This document shows, piece by piece, positions 51,801 to 60,205 of a stretch of DNA of 64,000 nucleotides; the first letter of the stretch is position 1, and each line of letters begins with the position of its first letter. The DNA is from a virus. The position numbers and the translations under genes were made by a program. The stretch spans positions 1 to 64,000 of the IMG/VR virus record IMGVR_UViG_3300036790_000270; one strand, written 5' to 3'. The notes under the pieces were generated by a model that saw only the letters and a list, made by a program, of their open reading frames with translations, searched no databases and was not told the DNA's origin.

Positions 51801-54334
51801 GCTACTCCAGCTTCATCTCCACCATTACCGGCGGCGAGACCGCGTTCACCACCTTCGGCGAGGGCCTCGCCACGCTCGCGCAGGCATTCAACTCCGCCGG
51901 CATCGCAACGTACACCGACAAGCTCGGCACCCTCCAGGTGAAGACCAATGAGGCCGCCACGTCGATGGACGGGCTGTCTGCCGCCGACCTGAACGTCCGC
52001 GGCGCGTTCGCCACGGAGATCACCAACGCGACCAACCTGTACAACAGCCTGCTTACCCTGGCCACCGTCTCTGACGCCGGCGCTAAGGGACAGGGGCTGC
52101 TCGCCCAGGCGGGCAAGGACATGGTCGCGACGCTGCTGCCACTCGCCAAGGGCAGTGCCACCGCGATGTCTGAGGTGTCCGCGCTCGCGCAGATCGCCGG
52201 CGGCCCGGCTACCACCTCGTTCCAGACGCTGTCTAACTGGGTTGGCAAGGTGCAGAACCCGATGCAGCAGCTGAATAGCATCGAGGGCAAGCTGACCGTC
52301 TCCTCCGTTAACCTGGAGACCGACGCCAACAACCTGGCGGGCGCGTTCGGCGTCACCTTGACCAGCGCTATCTCCGGCGCCCTGTTCGCCGCGGAGAAGG
52401 GCCCGCAGGCACTGCAGGGACTTGCGACCGCCCTGGCGGCCATGGTGAACGGCACTGGTTCCGCGACTGACGTCGAAGCGGCGCTGCGGCAGCTGATCCC
52501 GGCGCTCACCCTGATGACGGGCAGCGGCAAGAACGCGGAAGCCCAGTTCCTGGCGATGGGCGGCGCGCTGCATATCAGCCAGAGCGAGCTGGCCGCCATG
52601 TGGGACGCGGCCCAGCCGGTTCCCGGCACCCTGATCAACGCTGCTGCCGCGGCGAAGAGCTTCACGGCCGCGGTGCAGGACACCGGCAACGTGCTGAAGG
52701 GCATCCCCGGGGTTCTTACCAGCAACCTCGCCGGGTACACCCAGCTGCAGGCGATGCTCGCCAAGACCGACACCGGCCTGACCAACAACACCAGCGCGGC
52801 GAACCTGGGCAAGCAGGCGTTCATTAACTTCGCCGAGCAGGGCCTGCACCAGACGGCCGCGCAGGCGACCGCGCTGTGGGCGAACATCAACGACCAGAAC
52901 CTGGTGAAGCTGGGCGATGAGGCCACCACCACCAAGACCCTGTTCATCCAGCTAGCCGAAAACGGCATGGGCCTCACCAAGACCCAGGCGACCGCCCTGT
53001 GGACCACGCTGCGCCTGCAGTACCTGGATACCCTCGCGTCTAAGGCAGGCACGACGGAGTCGTCGTTTGTCGCCCTGGCCAAGAGCGGCCTCAACCTGTC
53101 GAACACGGCGGCTGAGAACCTGTGGACCTCGATGCGCCAGCAGTACCTGGACACCCTGGCGTCCAAGGCGGGCGAGACCGAGACCGCGTTCGAGGGCGTC
53201 GCCAAGCAGTTCGGCCTCAACCAGACGGCAGCCGAGCAGCTGTGGACGGCGATGCACACCCTCGCCTCCGGCAGCCCTTACAACGCGAACGTCAACGCCA
53301 CCATCGGCGCGTCCGGTGAGGTATCGGTGCTGGAGGACATCGCCGCGCCCGGCGTCGCCGTGACCAAGAACATCCTCGGCGAGCTGACGTTCTCCGCGGC
53401 GGGCGGCATCATCAACGGCAAGGGCCCGTCCGGCAAGGATTCCACCCTGGTAATGGCGGCGCCTGGTGAGGCCATCATCCCGACGGCGCACGTGCCGAAG
53501 ATCGCCGACATGGCGCGCAAGGCCTCCATTCCCGGTTTCACGGCCGGCGGCCTCGTTGCCGGCGCACCCGGGCTGGAAACCCAGCTCGGCCAGATCGTGC
53601 CGACGACGGCGAAGGACGTGGGCAGCTACGCGCAGTCGGTTATCCAGGCGTTCGTCACCGGGGCGTCTAAGACCGCGGACGCGTCCGCCACGGCGATGCT
53701 GCCCACTGTCGGCGCGCAGACGTCCACCCAGATCGTGTCAATCCTTGAGCAGGCGCTGAAGATCACCAACACGCCGCTGTCCTGGCTGCCCGCCCTGGAA
53801 ACCCTGGTGAGCAAGGAATCGTCCGGTAACGCGTCCGCGGTCGACCCGATCTCGGTTGACGGCCAGCACGCTACCGGCCTGTTCCAGACGCTGCCCAGCA
53901 CTTTCGCGCAGTACGCGATGCCCGGGTACGCCGCCGGCCCCACCAACGCGCTGGACGACGCGATCGCGGGCATCCGCTACATCAAGGCCGAGTACGGCAC
54001 GCCCGCTGCCATCACCGGTATCGGCAAGCCCGGCACCTACGAGGGCTACAGCGCCGGCGGCATGGTCAACGAGCCGGTGTTCGGCTACGGGAAGTTCTCC
54101 GGGATGCCGTACTCATTCGCGGAGAACGGGCCCGAGCAGGTCATCCCCGGCGGCGCGGCCACTCAGTCGCAAGCAGGGCTCCCGGGGCTCACCATGTACC
54201 AGGGAAACACGCTCATTCAGCTGCTGCAACAGCAAAACAAGCTCCTCGGGCAAATGCCGTACACGCAAGCACAGGCGATCAACCAGGCCAATGCGACCGG
54301 CGTGCGCAGGGGATACTTTGCGACGAGTGGCTGA
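48824..54334 (+). CDS. Tape measure protein with transglycosylase domain (1836 aa)
   Basis: The N-terminal quarter (about 40-360) consists of 33-35 residue repeats, each with a helix and an LRTGITTVNIPV-like strand (YLRTGITTVNIPVGFSAAQV). Hydrophobic segments (about 490-520, 680-720, 740-770) follow as in other tape measures. About 1640-1730 is a lytic transglycosylase domain: LVSKESSGNASAV (catalytic Glu), GLFQTLPSTFAQY, DDAIAGIRYIKAEYG. The C-terminus GYGKFSGMPYSFAENGPEQVI is typical of actinophage tape measures. It sets tail length and probably cuts cell wall during DNA entry. At about 0.15 nm per residue the tail would be near 275 nm. Confidence 0.95.
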   Translation: MARLIGDAYIVIYPQTDQFGPLLKAAVTAQVNAIRPKVNVTPQLDKAAAAAIETELKSLGGQELTLDAMLSASSIAAIRAELNGLTSDVKLGADLDPAALARVEAELKAVSDNLQLGASVDPAALARIAYELRAIGQNVPVDLQLDSPSLYAARVEMQNALGEIRPDLDIDPASLAAARAQLASVIANVPLNFSPAQVAAAVADLNMDLRTGITTVNIPVGLSLPELTAAAASLNAYMRSNTATVQVPVQVSQAQLAAAVASLDAYLRTGITTVNIPVGFSAAQVAVASIALNRYIQSGITPATVPVQVSKASLAAMNASINAYLRTGTTAVNIPVQLNQAQLAAMRASLSAYLNAAPVSVNVSTASAMTKVAALGAYTSQVMGNAFSNVNVAGALAKILSLQAAAASIGATFSAMANTSNVLNMSLSLAGASANSLMKAFITMVNGGGAWGVLTSRITLFAGALNQVLPEVLSSVSVWHLATDWVLEFAAVLVPASLAVTAWGAVMAFVAADALTKFQAISAAATVTGEKIGSFNSNLKNGIGPLQSLQNYLNPTVWELYGDAMTVATSKSSVFTGIVKQVNTVVEDLAARMTAAFSSTGVQTFMQNGALDFQRFGTIIGNLGGAFGNFVKDVPGYAEIIEELFEKITAGIEAFTAFAGPVIQAGLAMHGFILYVGLALTAGVSLIAGIGNVTAKFFTFAASAVDLSTISETIQIAFLNAGLAITGFIERIALLVSNPYVVALAAIGLAAYDMVEDFDSASSAVSNWARNLTQGIAQMQGGAALQSISEAFGKITTQIQLASSPAAYNQIAANWNNLSNTGNAFAKDSTYDANEWISAWSDLGKALLTSSGWATTVSKFGNAIADMFVTGKGVTLQVAANVGALENAYQQLSVQQQNLLVVTGQLMTSTLKIPGTNQLATTTTYSYAQSLGILNAAGVQSTDSLATMETKVASLLQGYQTLGLTAGQVGNAVNAMTFATQLGQTGITKMTQGYSSFISTITGGETAFTTFGEGLATLAQAFNSAGIATYTDKLGTLQVKTNEAATSMDGLSAADLNVRGAFATEITNATNLYNSLLTLATVSDAGAKGQGLLAQAGKDMVATLLPLAKGSATAMSEVSALAQIAGGPATTSFQTLSNWVGKVQNPMQQLNSIEGKLTVSSVNLETDANNLAGAFGVTLTSAISGALFAAEKGPQALQGLATALAAMVNGTGSATDVEAALRQLIPALTLMTGSGKNAEAQFLAMGGALHISQSELAAMWDAAQPVPGTLINAAAAAKSFTAAVQDTGNVLKGIPGVLTSNLAGYTQLQAMLAKTDTGLTNNTSAANLGKQAFINFAEQGLHQTAAQATALWANINDQNLVKLGDEATTTKTLFIQLAENGMGLTKTQATALWTTLRLQYLDTLASKAGTTESSFVALAKSGLNLSNTAAENLWTSMRQQYLDTLASKAGETETAFEGVAKQFGLNQTAAEQLWTAMHTLASGSPYNANVNATIGASGEVSVLEDIAAPGVAVTKNILGELTFSAAGGIINGKGPSGKDSTLVMAAPGEAIIPTAHVPKIADMARKASIPGFTAGGLVAGAPGLETQLGQIVPTTAKDVGSYAQSVIQAFVTGASKTADASATAMLPTVGAQTSTQIVSILEQALKITNTPLSWLPALETLVSKESSGNASAVDPISVDGQHATGLFQTLPSTFAQYAMPGYAAGPTNALDDAIAGIRYIKAEYGTPAAITGIGKPGTYEGYSAGGMVNEPVFGYGKFSGMPYSFAENGPEQVIPGGAATQSQAGLPGLTMYQGNTLIQLLQQQNKLLGQMPYTQAQAINQANATGVRRGYFATSG

Positions 54335-54552
54335 CCGTCGCGGGCGCAGCTCCTGTGGGCCTCGTTACGAAGTTGGCCTGCGGCGGTCAGCTGCGAGCAC
54401 TGCGGGCGTTGGCTGACTGGGTTTCGTTTCGAGAGTGGCCCGCGGTAGTCGCAACAGCTGAGTAGCGGCCGGTATTCCGCCCGTATAGGGTCAGCGTAGG
54501 GAGCGCTCGGCAGACCGCTGAGCTGGCCTGAGTCGTGTCGCGCGGAGGACGT
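54335..54552 (+). promoter_or_regulatory. Intergenic leader of the first giant tail gene
   Basis: No gene in this 218-bp gap. TATAGG (54484-54489) is a possible -10. CGG-CAG-accg-CTG-AGC (54509-54524) resembles the CGG-P2-AGC core of the late leaders, but P1 cannot form, so I do not count it as a copy. A GGAGG site lies at 54544. Confidence 0.4.
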
Positions 54553-57500
54553 GTGGCCGCCTACTCAGGCAGCTCGTACCCATACTGGCTGACGTTGCAG
54601 GGCAACGGCTCTGTCGCCAACGCCGGGGCGCAGTCGGAGAACATCCCGGTCACGCCAGGGACGGACTACGCGTTCACCGTCGTCGCGGCGTACTCGGGGT
54701 TCTTCTCGGGCGGCATCAAGCTGACGCTCGCCTGGTACGAGTCGGGCGGCACGCCGATCAGCTCGGTGACCGCCACCAGCGGCGCGATGGCCCCCAACGA
54801 GCTGGTTGAAGTTGCCACCGCCTCGACGGCCGCGCCCAGCCTCGCGTCTTACGCGATCGCGACTGTCGCCCAGGACGGGCTGCCCGGGGCGTCTAACGTC
54901 CTGTCGGTCTTCGCCGCCACGGTTACCCCGGCGGCCTCGATCCCGGTCAACATCAACTACGCCTTCACCTGGACGTTCTGGCCCTGGGAAGGAGTTAACG
55001 ACGCGACGCTGGGCTGGCAGGCGGACCAGTTCCTGGTCGACAACAACGACTCGCTGGTGCTGTCCGGGGTCATTGAGCTGATGGGCGGCGCGGGCGGCGT
55101 TGAGTGCACGGCGATCCCCGAGCTGCTGGACGCCAACGGGGTCGGCCCGCGGTACCGCATCCTGGCGGCGCCGTCGCTGAACACCGCAGCGTACGGCTAT
55201 GAGGCGTCTTACGACATGAACGCCCCGCAGCCGACCCAGGACGTCGTCGCGTCGATGCTGCTGGACGGGGAGCGGCCGTTCGGCACCCGGGCGTCCAACC
55301 GGACGATCTCGCTGCCCATCATTATCTTCGGCACGCTCAACGGCGGCATGAAGCAGGTGCTGGCGGCCCGCGAGTACCTGATGAGCCTGATCGACCAGCA
55401 GGTCTGGCAGATTACCTGGACCTCGTCCGGCAGCGGCCTGCCGATGCTGTACGACTGCTTCCGGGCGCTGCCGTCGATCCCGCTGTACGGCTTCAACTAC
55501 TCCTCCGGCGGCTCGGCGGTCGGGTCGGCGGCGGCTGCCACCCACGGCGGCGCGCTCGGGCGGCCCAACTACCCGATCGCCATGATCACCGTCACCCTCC
55601 AGGCGCTGCCTTACGGCCGCAGTGACATTGACGGCATCCAGAACCTGGCGATCGCCAACAGCCTGATCAACTCCCCGGTGCCGCCGGGCAGCCAGGGCGT
55701 CGACAACTTCTCCTCGGTCACCGGCGGCCAGGGCTGGGTGCAGGACGACACCAAGTTCGTGCAGGGCGGTACCGCGTCCATCCGCTACGACGCGCCCGTG
55801 CCGGTCAGCTCGCCGTACCCGGCCGCCATTTACGCGCATAGCCTGTCCGCACCGGTCAGCGTCATCGGGCTGCCCGCCATAGCGGTCTGGCTGGGGCAGG
55901 CCTACGACACCCAGTGGGCGCCGTCCCCGTCGTTCGTCTCTAACGTCACCCTCGCCTGGACGCTGACCGACGGCCTGGGCCGCACCCTGTCGTTTTCGGC
56001 GACGCAGAATGCGGCACCCTGGGGGGCGCTGCCGTCCACCCCGCAGTGGACGCTGGTCAGCGCGCCGATCCCGCAGGCAAGCGCCAGCTTCTCCTACGGG
56101 GACGTCACCGGCTACTCCGTCGTCGTCACCAACTGGGCGGGCTCCGGCAACACGGGGCTCGTGCGGATGCACGCGTGGCTGAACGACCTGGTCGCCGTGC
56201 CGCAGACGGTGGCTAACCAGCCGTCCCCGCGCGGGGTGCTCTACAACCTGTTCTCGCTGCCCGGCAGCGCCCGCGCCCCCATCAACGTGCAGTGCCAGCT
56301 GCCCGCTACCGCGCCGGTCGTGCAGGAGATCACCACCCCGGCCTCCGGCAGCTGGATCGTGCCGCCGTCGGTCTACCAGCTTGAGGCGGAAGCCTGGGGG
56401 GGCGGCGGCGGCGGGGCGACCGTCAACCAGGCACGGCCGACCGCGGGCGCCGGCGGGGGCGGCGGCGAGTACGCGGCTGAGCCCCTGCTGAACGTGATCC
56501 CCGGTGCCGTCGTCCCTTACAGCCTCGGCTCGGGCGGTACGCCGTCCCAGGTGCAGGACACCGTCATCGACATCACGACGCCCGGCGCGCACAGCTGGCT
56601 CTGCCCGCCGAACGTCACCTCCCTGCTGGTGGAGTGCTGGGGCGGCGGCGGGGCGGGCGCGGCCGGGTCGGGCGGCGGCGGGGCGGGCGGCTACTCGTCC
56701 TCCACGGTCACCGTCGTGCCCGGCCAGTCGTACAACCTGTCGGTCGGCGCGGGCGGCACCGCTAACTCGGGGACCACGTCGGCGGATAACGCGGCCCGTA
56801 ACGGCGCGGCAACCTGGTTCGGCAACTCCAGTGCCACCGGGATCAGCAACGCCCTGGTCGCCGCGTCTGGCGGTACTTCCCCGACCACCGGCAGCACCTC
56901 GGGCGGCTCCGGCGGCAGCAACTCCGGCTGCCCCGGCACCACGCAGTACCCCGGCGGCAACGGCGGCTGGGCCCCGGGCGGCGGCGGGGGCGGCGGCGGC
57001 GGGTGCGCGGGGCACAGCGGTCGCGGCGGCCACGGCCGGGCGCCTGCCTCCAACGGGTTCGGCGCGGTGTGGTGCGGCTCCGGTTCCGGCGGCTCCGGCA
57101 GCGGCCAGGGCGGTAACGGCGGTAACGGCTCGTCCTGCCCGGGTACCCCGTCGGGCGGTTTCTTCCCCGGTGGCGGCGGCGGCGGCGGTTTCTGCGGCAC
57201 CTACTTCCAGTACGCGGCGCAGCCTGTGCAGGCGACTCCCGGTACCGCCCAGGTCAACTACATGGGTGCTAACGGCGCCAACGGCATGGTGCAGCTGACT
57301 TACGCCATCGGCAACGGCATCGCGGTCAACGGCGGGGCCACCATCTTCGGGTCGGCCGGCACGACGGGCACCGTGGTTACCGCCAACGGCGGCGCGAGCG
57401 CGGCCCTGAACTCGGTGACCGGCGCGGCGGGCGGCTCGGGCAGTGCTAACACGGTGCACGAGAGCGGCGGCGCGGGCGGCCTTAACACCTCCGGCACCTA

Positions 57501-59814
57501 CGGCAGCTGGATGCTCGGCCCGTCGGTCAGCAACCTGTTCCAGACGCTGAGCTCGTTCACCTACAGCGCGGGCAGCCACACCTCCGCGGCGGCCAGCAGC
57601 TCCTGCGCGCAGGGCGGCGGCGTCGTGCTCATTGAGTCGGCTGCTCCCGTCTTCGACCTGGTGGTCACGGACTCCGCGGGCAACACCTACGTCAACCAGC
57701 AGCAGCAGGGCGGCGGCAGCGGCGGGGCGACCGGCTGCATCTACGTTTTCAGCACCCCGCTGGCCTTCCCGGTTACTACCAGCACCACCCTGACCGTCAC
57801 CTCGGCGACCAGCCAGGAGTACGGCGCCATCTGGTACGCCTCGCCGTGGATCACCGACGCCACCGGCTCCAACAACGGGCAGGGCAACGGCACCGGGACC
57901 GCGGTCAGCGGCCAGTTCGGCACTGCCGACAACGTGTCCGCGCAGTATGAGCTGGTGCTCGCGTTCAACGCCACCAATCAGACCTTCGGGACCCCCACTT
58001 ACGGCGGCAAGCTCTGGTACGCACCCGGCTCGACCAGCTCCCTGGTGGCGGGCGGCAGCCTGTCCATGCAGGCGTACGTGGGACTGAACTCCGGCGGCGG
58101 CACCGGCTCGGCTAACGGGGACGCCTTCGCGCAGGCCATCGGCGGCAGCTCCTCCTGGGCGGTGCTGTGCATCCCGCTCATGGCGGCCAGTCAGCAGGCG
58201 TACGCGCCGCAGCTCGACTGGCGGGCCGGCACCACCCCGGGAGCGTCGACCACCTGGGGCACTGACTGCTCCATCTCGGCGGAGGGCATGATCGCCGTCG
58301 TCGGGATGGCCGGGTCCGGCAGCGGCATCACGGCGGGGCCGTCCGCGTTCAGTGACCAGGGCGGCAACGTCTACACGGTGCAGAACACGACGGTGCTGCC
58401 GTCTAGCGGCGGGGTGATGTTCCTGGCGACCGCGCCGGTCACCGCGGCGATGACGCAGGGCGCGTCGGGCACGGTCAGCTGGGGGCACGCGTCGGCCGCG
58501 CCCAACTACTGGACGGCCGCCTACTGGATTCCGAACGCCACCGGCCTGGACGGGGTCTCTGCGGTGACCGGCAGCAGCGGTACGCCGTCGGGGGTCTACG
58601 CGCCGTCTGCCAGCAACGACATGACCCTGGCGGTGCTCGGGAACGCGGTGAGCGTTACGGCGTCAGGCACGATGGCCGCGCCGTGGAACTACCTGGACGC
58701 CAATAGCCAGGCGTACCTGTCGGGGCAGACGTGGGCCTGCCAGGTGACTGACCGGACGGCGGTTACCGCCGCCACGACGATGACCTCCGACCCGTGGGCG
58801 ATGCTCCTGGCCGGGTTCACGATGAACGTGCGGGCAGGCGGCGGCGGCGCAGCCGGGGGTCCTGGTAACACGGGCTACCCGTCGACCTTCTACGGCGGCG
58901 GTCCGGGTTACGCGGGCGGCGGCAAGGGCGGCCTGGGCGCGCAGTCCCTTAATACCAACGGCGGCGGCGCGTCACTGCCCGGCGGCGGGGGCGGCGGCTC
59001 CTACGGGGCGACCACCACCTCGATCGAGGGCGGGCAGGGCGGGCAGGGCGCCGCGCGGATCACCTACTCGCCGCCGCTCACCCCGTTTAACACGCTGATC
59101 GTGCACCGGCCGGGGACGACCGCGAGCAAGAACCTGAACCCGCTGTGCCCGATCCCGATCACCGACGTGCCGAACAACACCGAGTACACGGTGACCAATG
59201 CGGTGCAGGCGTCGATCCCGGCGGCGTTCAACAGCACCTACACCGTCATCCTGGTCAACCACGCCTGGGACTCGGCCACCCTCGGTACCGCGCGGACGAT
59301 CACCGTGACGATCTCCCAGTACGAGTACCCGGGCGGCCCGGCCTCGTCAGTGCAGGTCAGTCGCGCCGTGACGCCCTCAACTGACGTGGTCAACGGAATT
59401 CTCAACATGGGCGAAGTCACCTTGCCGGTCAAGGATTACGCCAAGTTCAATAACCAGGCGTACTTCACGGTGAGTATCAACGACACTGACGCCAGCGACC
59501 GGTTCATGGACGTCCTGTTCCTGGACACCACCGGGCAGACCGTCCTGCTGAACATCGACCCGAGCCAGCCTGGCTACAACACCTACGTCAACTTCTACAT
59601 TGACGAGCCGACCGCCGACCGCGACCTCGGCTTCATCGGCGGCACCTGCCAGGACCGGCAGCACAACGTCTCGCTGATGGAGTACACCTTCGTCTCCGGC
59701 GGCCCGCTGTACATCGGCGCGGGTGACAACCTGCTGCTCACCTACAGCCCAAGTGGCGCGCCGAGTCTCGGGCTGAGTTATAGCCCGCGCTGGTACCTAG
59801 ACAGGATTGTCTAG
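54553..59814 (+). CDS. Giant minor tail protein with glycine-rich domains (1753 aa)
   Basis: GTG 54553 is close behind GGAGGA; GTG 54535 would add six residues. The N-terminal 400 residues have the style of distal-tail proteins (FTWTFWPWEGVNDATLGWQA, GERPFGTRASNRTISLPIIIFGTL, MLYDCFRALPSIPLYGF). The rest alternates beta-sandwich modules with at least three glycine-rich domains (ECWGGGGAGAAGSGGGGAGG near 700; VRAGGGGAAGGPGN near 1425). The C-terminal end (HRPGTTASKNLNPLCPI, DASDRFMDVLFLDTTGQTVL, YSPRWYLDRIV) is a folded virion-type domain. Likely part of the tail tip/baseplate that contacts the host. Confidence 0.88.
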   Translation: MAAYSGSSYPYWLTLQGNGSVANAGAQSENIPVTPGTDYAFTVVAAYSGFFSGGIKLTLAWYESGGTPISSVTATSGAMAPNELVEVATASTAAPSLASYAIATVAQDGLPGASNVLSVFAATVTPAASIPVNINYAFTWTFWPWEGVNDATLGWQADQFLVDNNDSLVLSGVIELMGGAGGVECTAIPELLDANGVGPRYRILAAPSLNTAAYGYEASYDMNAPQPTQDVVASMLLDGERPFGTRASNRTISLPIIIFGTLNGGMKQVLAAREYLMSLIDQQVWQITWTSSGSGLPMLYDCFRALPSIPLYGFNYSSGGSAVGSAAAATHGGALGRPNYPIAMITVTLQALPYGRSDIDGIQNLAIANSLINSPVPPGSQGVDNFSSVTGGQGWVQDDTKFVQGGTASIRYDAPVPVSSPYPAAIYAHSLSAPVSVIGLPAIAVWLGQAYDTQWAPSPSFVSNVTLAWTLTDGLGRTLSFSATQNAAPWGALPSTPQWTLVSAPIPQASASFSYGDVTGYSVVVTNWAGSGNTGLVRMHAWLNDLVAVPQTVANQPSPRGVLYNLFSLPGSARAPINVQCQLPATAPVVQEITTPASGSWIVPPSVYQLEAEAWGGGGGGATVNQARPTAGAGGGGGEYAAEPLLNVIPGAVVPYSLGSGGTPSQVQDTVIDITTPGAHSWLCPPNVTSLLVECWGGGGAGAAGSGGGGAGGYSSSTVTVVPGQSYNLSVGAGGTANSGTTSADNAARNGAATWFGNSSATGISNALVAASGGTSPTTGSTSGGSGGSNSGCPGTTQYPGGNGGWAPGGGGGGGGGCAGHSGRGGHGRAPASNGFGAVWCGSGSGGSGSGQGGNGGNGSSCPGTPSGGFFPGGGGGGGFCGTYFQYAAQPVQATPGTAQVNYMGANGANGMVQLTYAIGNGIAVNGGATIFGSAGTTGTVVTANGGASAALNSVTGAAGGSGSANTVHESGGAGGLNTSGTYGSWMLGPSVSNLFQTLSSFTYSAGSHTSAAASSSCAQGGGVVLIESAAPVFDLVVTDSAGNTYVNQQQQGGGSGGATGCIYVFSTPLAFPVTTSTTLTVTSATSQEYGAIWYASPWITDATGSNNGQGNGTGTAVSGQFGTADNVSAQYELVLAFNATNQTFGTPTYGGKLWYAPGSTSSLVAGGSLSMQAYVGLNSGGGTGSANGDAFAQAIGGSSSWAVLCIPLMAASQQAYAPQLDWRAGTTPGASTTWGTDCSISAEGMIAVVGMAGSGSGITAGPSAFSDQGGNVYTVQNTTVLPSSGGVMFLATAPVTAAMTQGASGTVSWGHASAAPNYWTAAYWIPNATGLDGVSAVTGSSGTPSGVYAPSASNDMTLAVLGNAVSVTASGTMAAPWNYLDANSQAYLSGQTWACQVTDRTAVTAATTMTSDPWAMLLAGFTMNVRAGGGGAAGGPGNTGYPSTFYGGGPGYAGGGKGGLGAQSLNTNGGGASLPGGGGGGSYGATTTSIEGGQGGQGAARITYSPPLTPFNTLIVHRPGTTASKNLNPLCPIPITDVPNNTEYTVTNAVQASIPAAFNSTYTVILVNHAWDSATLGTARTITVTISQYEYPGGPASSVQVSRAVTPSTDVVNGILNMGEVTLPVKDYAKFNNQAYFTVSINDTDASDRFMDVLFLDTTGQTVLLNIDPSQPGYNTYVNFYIDEPTADRDLGFIGGTCQDRQHNVSLMEYTFVSGGPLYIGAGDNLLLTYSPSGAPSLGLSYSPRWYLDRIV

Positions 59815-60158
59815 TGCGCGGCCTTTCCCCAGCGCCCCGGTGGCTTCTGCTTCCGCCACACCAGGTTGCCCGGCGAGGCGTCCAGCTTGCCCCCGGGCCC
59901 GTGCCCTGCCTCGTACCCGGGGGGCCGGGGACGGTCAAAAGCCTCCAGCACCAGGTGGTGAACGTAGCGCCGGAGCATCGTGCCGTTCCGGTACAGCCGG
60001 ACCTCGGGGTACCCGTCGTTCTCCCGGATGTACCAGTTCATCAGCTTGCCGCCGCGAACTCCCCGGAGGGTTTTCCGCGGCAGGGAGCGCACGCTGCCCA
60101 GGCTGCTGACCTCGTACAGGCCCTCCCAGCCGTACACCGGCCGCCACTCTTCGTCCAT
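59811..60158 (-). CDS. HNH homing endonuclease (NUMOD4-HNH, 115 aa)
   Basis: MDEEWRPVYGWEGLYEVSSL then GSVRSLPRK is the NUMOD4 DNA-binding motif. VHHLVLEAFDRPRPPGYEAGHGPGGKLDASPGNLVWRKQ is the HNH catalytic part, with the first His pair, a GH in place of the usual NH, and NLVW. It is on the opposite strand from all tail genes and its stop overlaps the end of the upstream gene by four bases. Intergenic HNH genes of this type spread by cutting allele copies lacking them. The changed central motif might weaken activity. Confidence 0.88.
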   Translation of the reverse strand: MDEEWRPVYGWEGLYEVSSLGSVRSLPRKTLRGVRGGKLMNWYIRENDGYPEVRLYRNGTMLRRYVHHLVLEAFDRPRPPGYEAGHGPGGKLDASPGNLVWRKQKPPGRWGKAAH

Positions 60159-60205
60159 GCAGGACGTAACTGCCCGCGTGCCGGGTGTATTCCGGGTGGT
60201 GAGAC

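Noticed and set aside
54484-54552. Seventh copy of the late leader motif
   Set aside because: CGG-CAGaccgCTG-AGC is present but P1 strands do not pair.
54565-58488. 1307-codon open frame on the minus strand
   Set aside because: Exact antisense of the giant tail gene; Arg/Gly-rich composition is what GC-rich third positions produce. Same for 51224-52849, 51802-53259, 41069-42718, 16879-18135 and 62102-63991.
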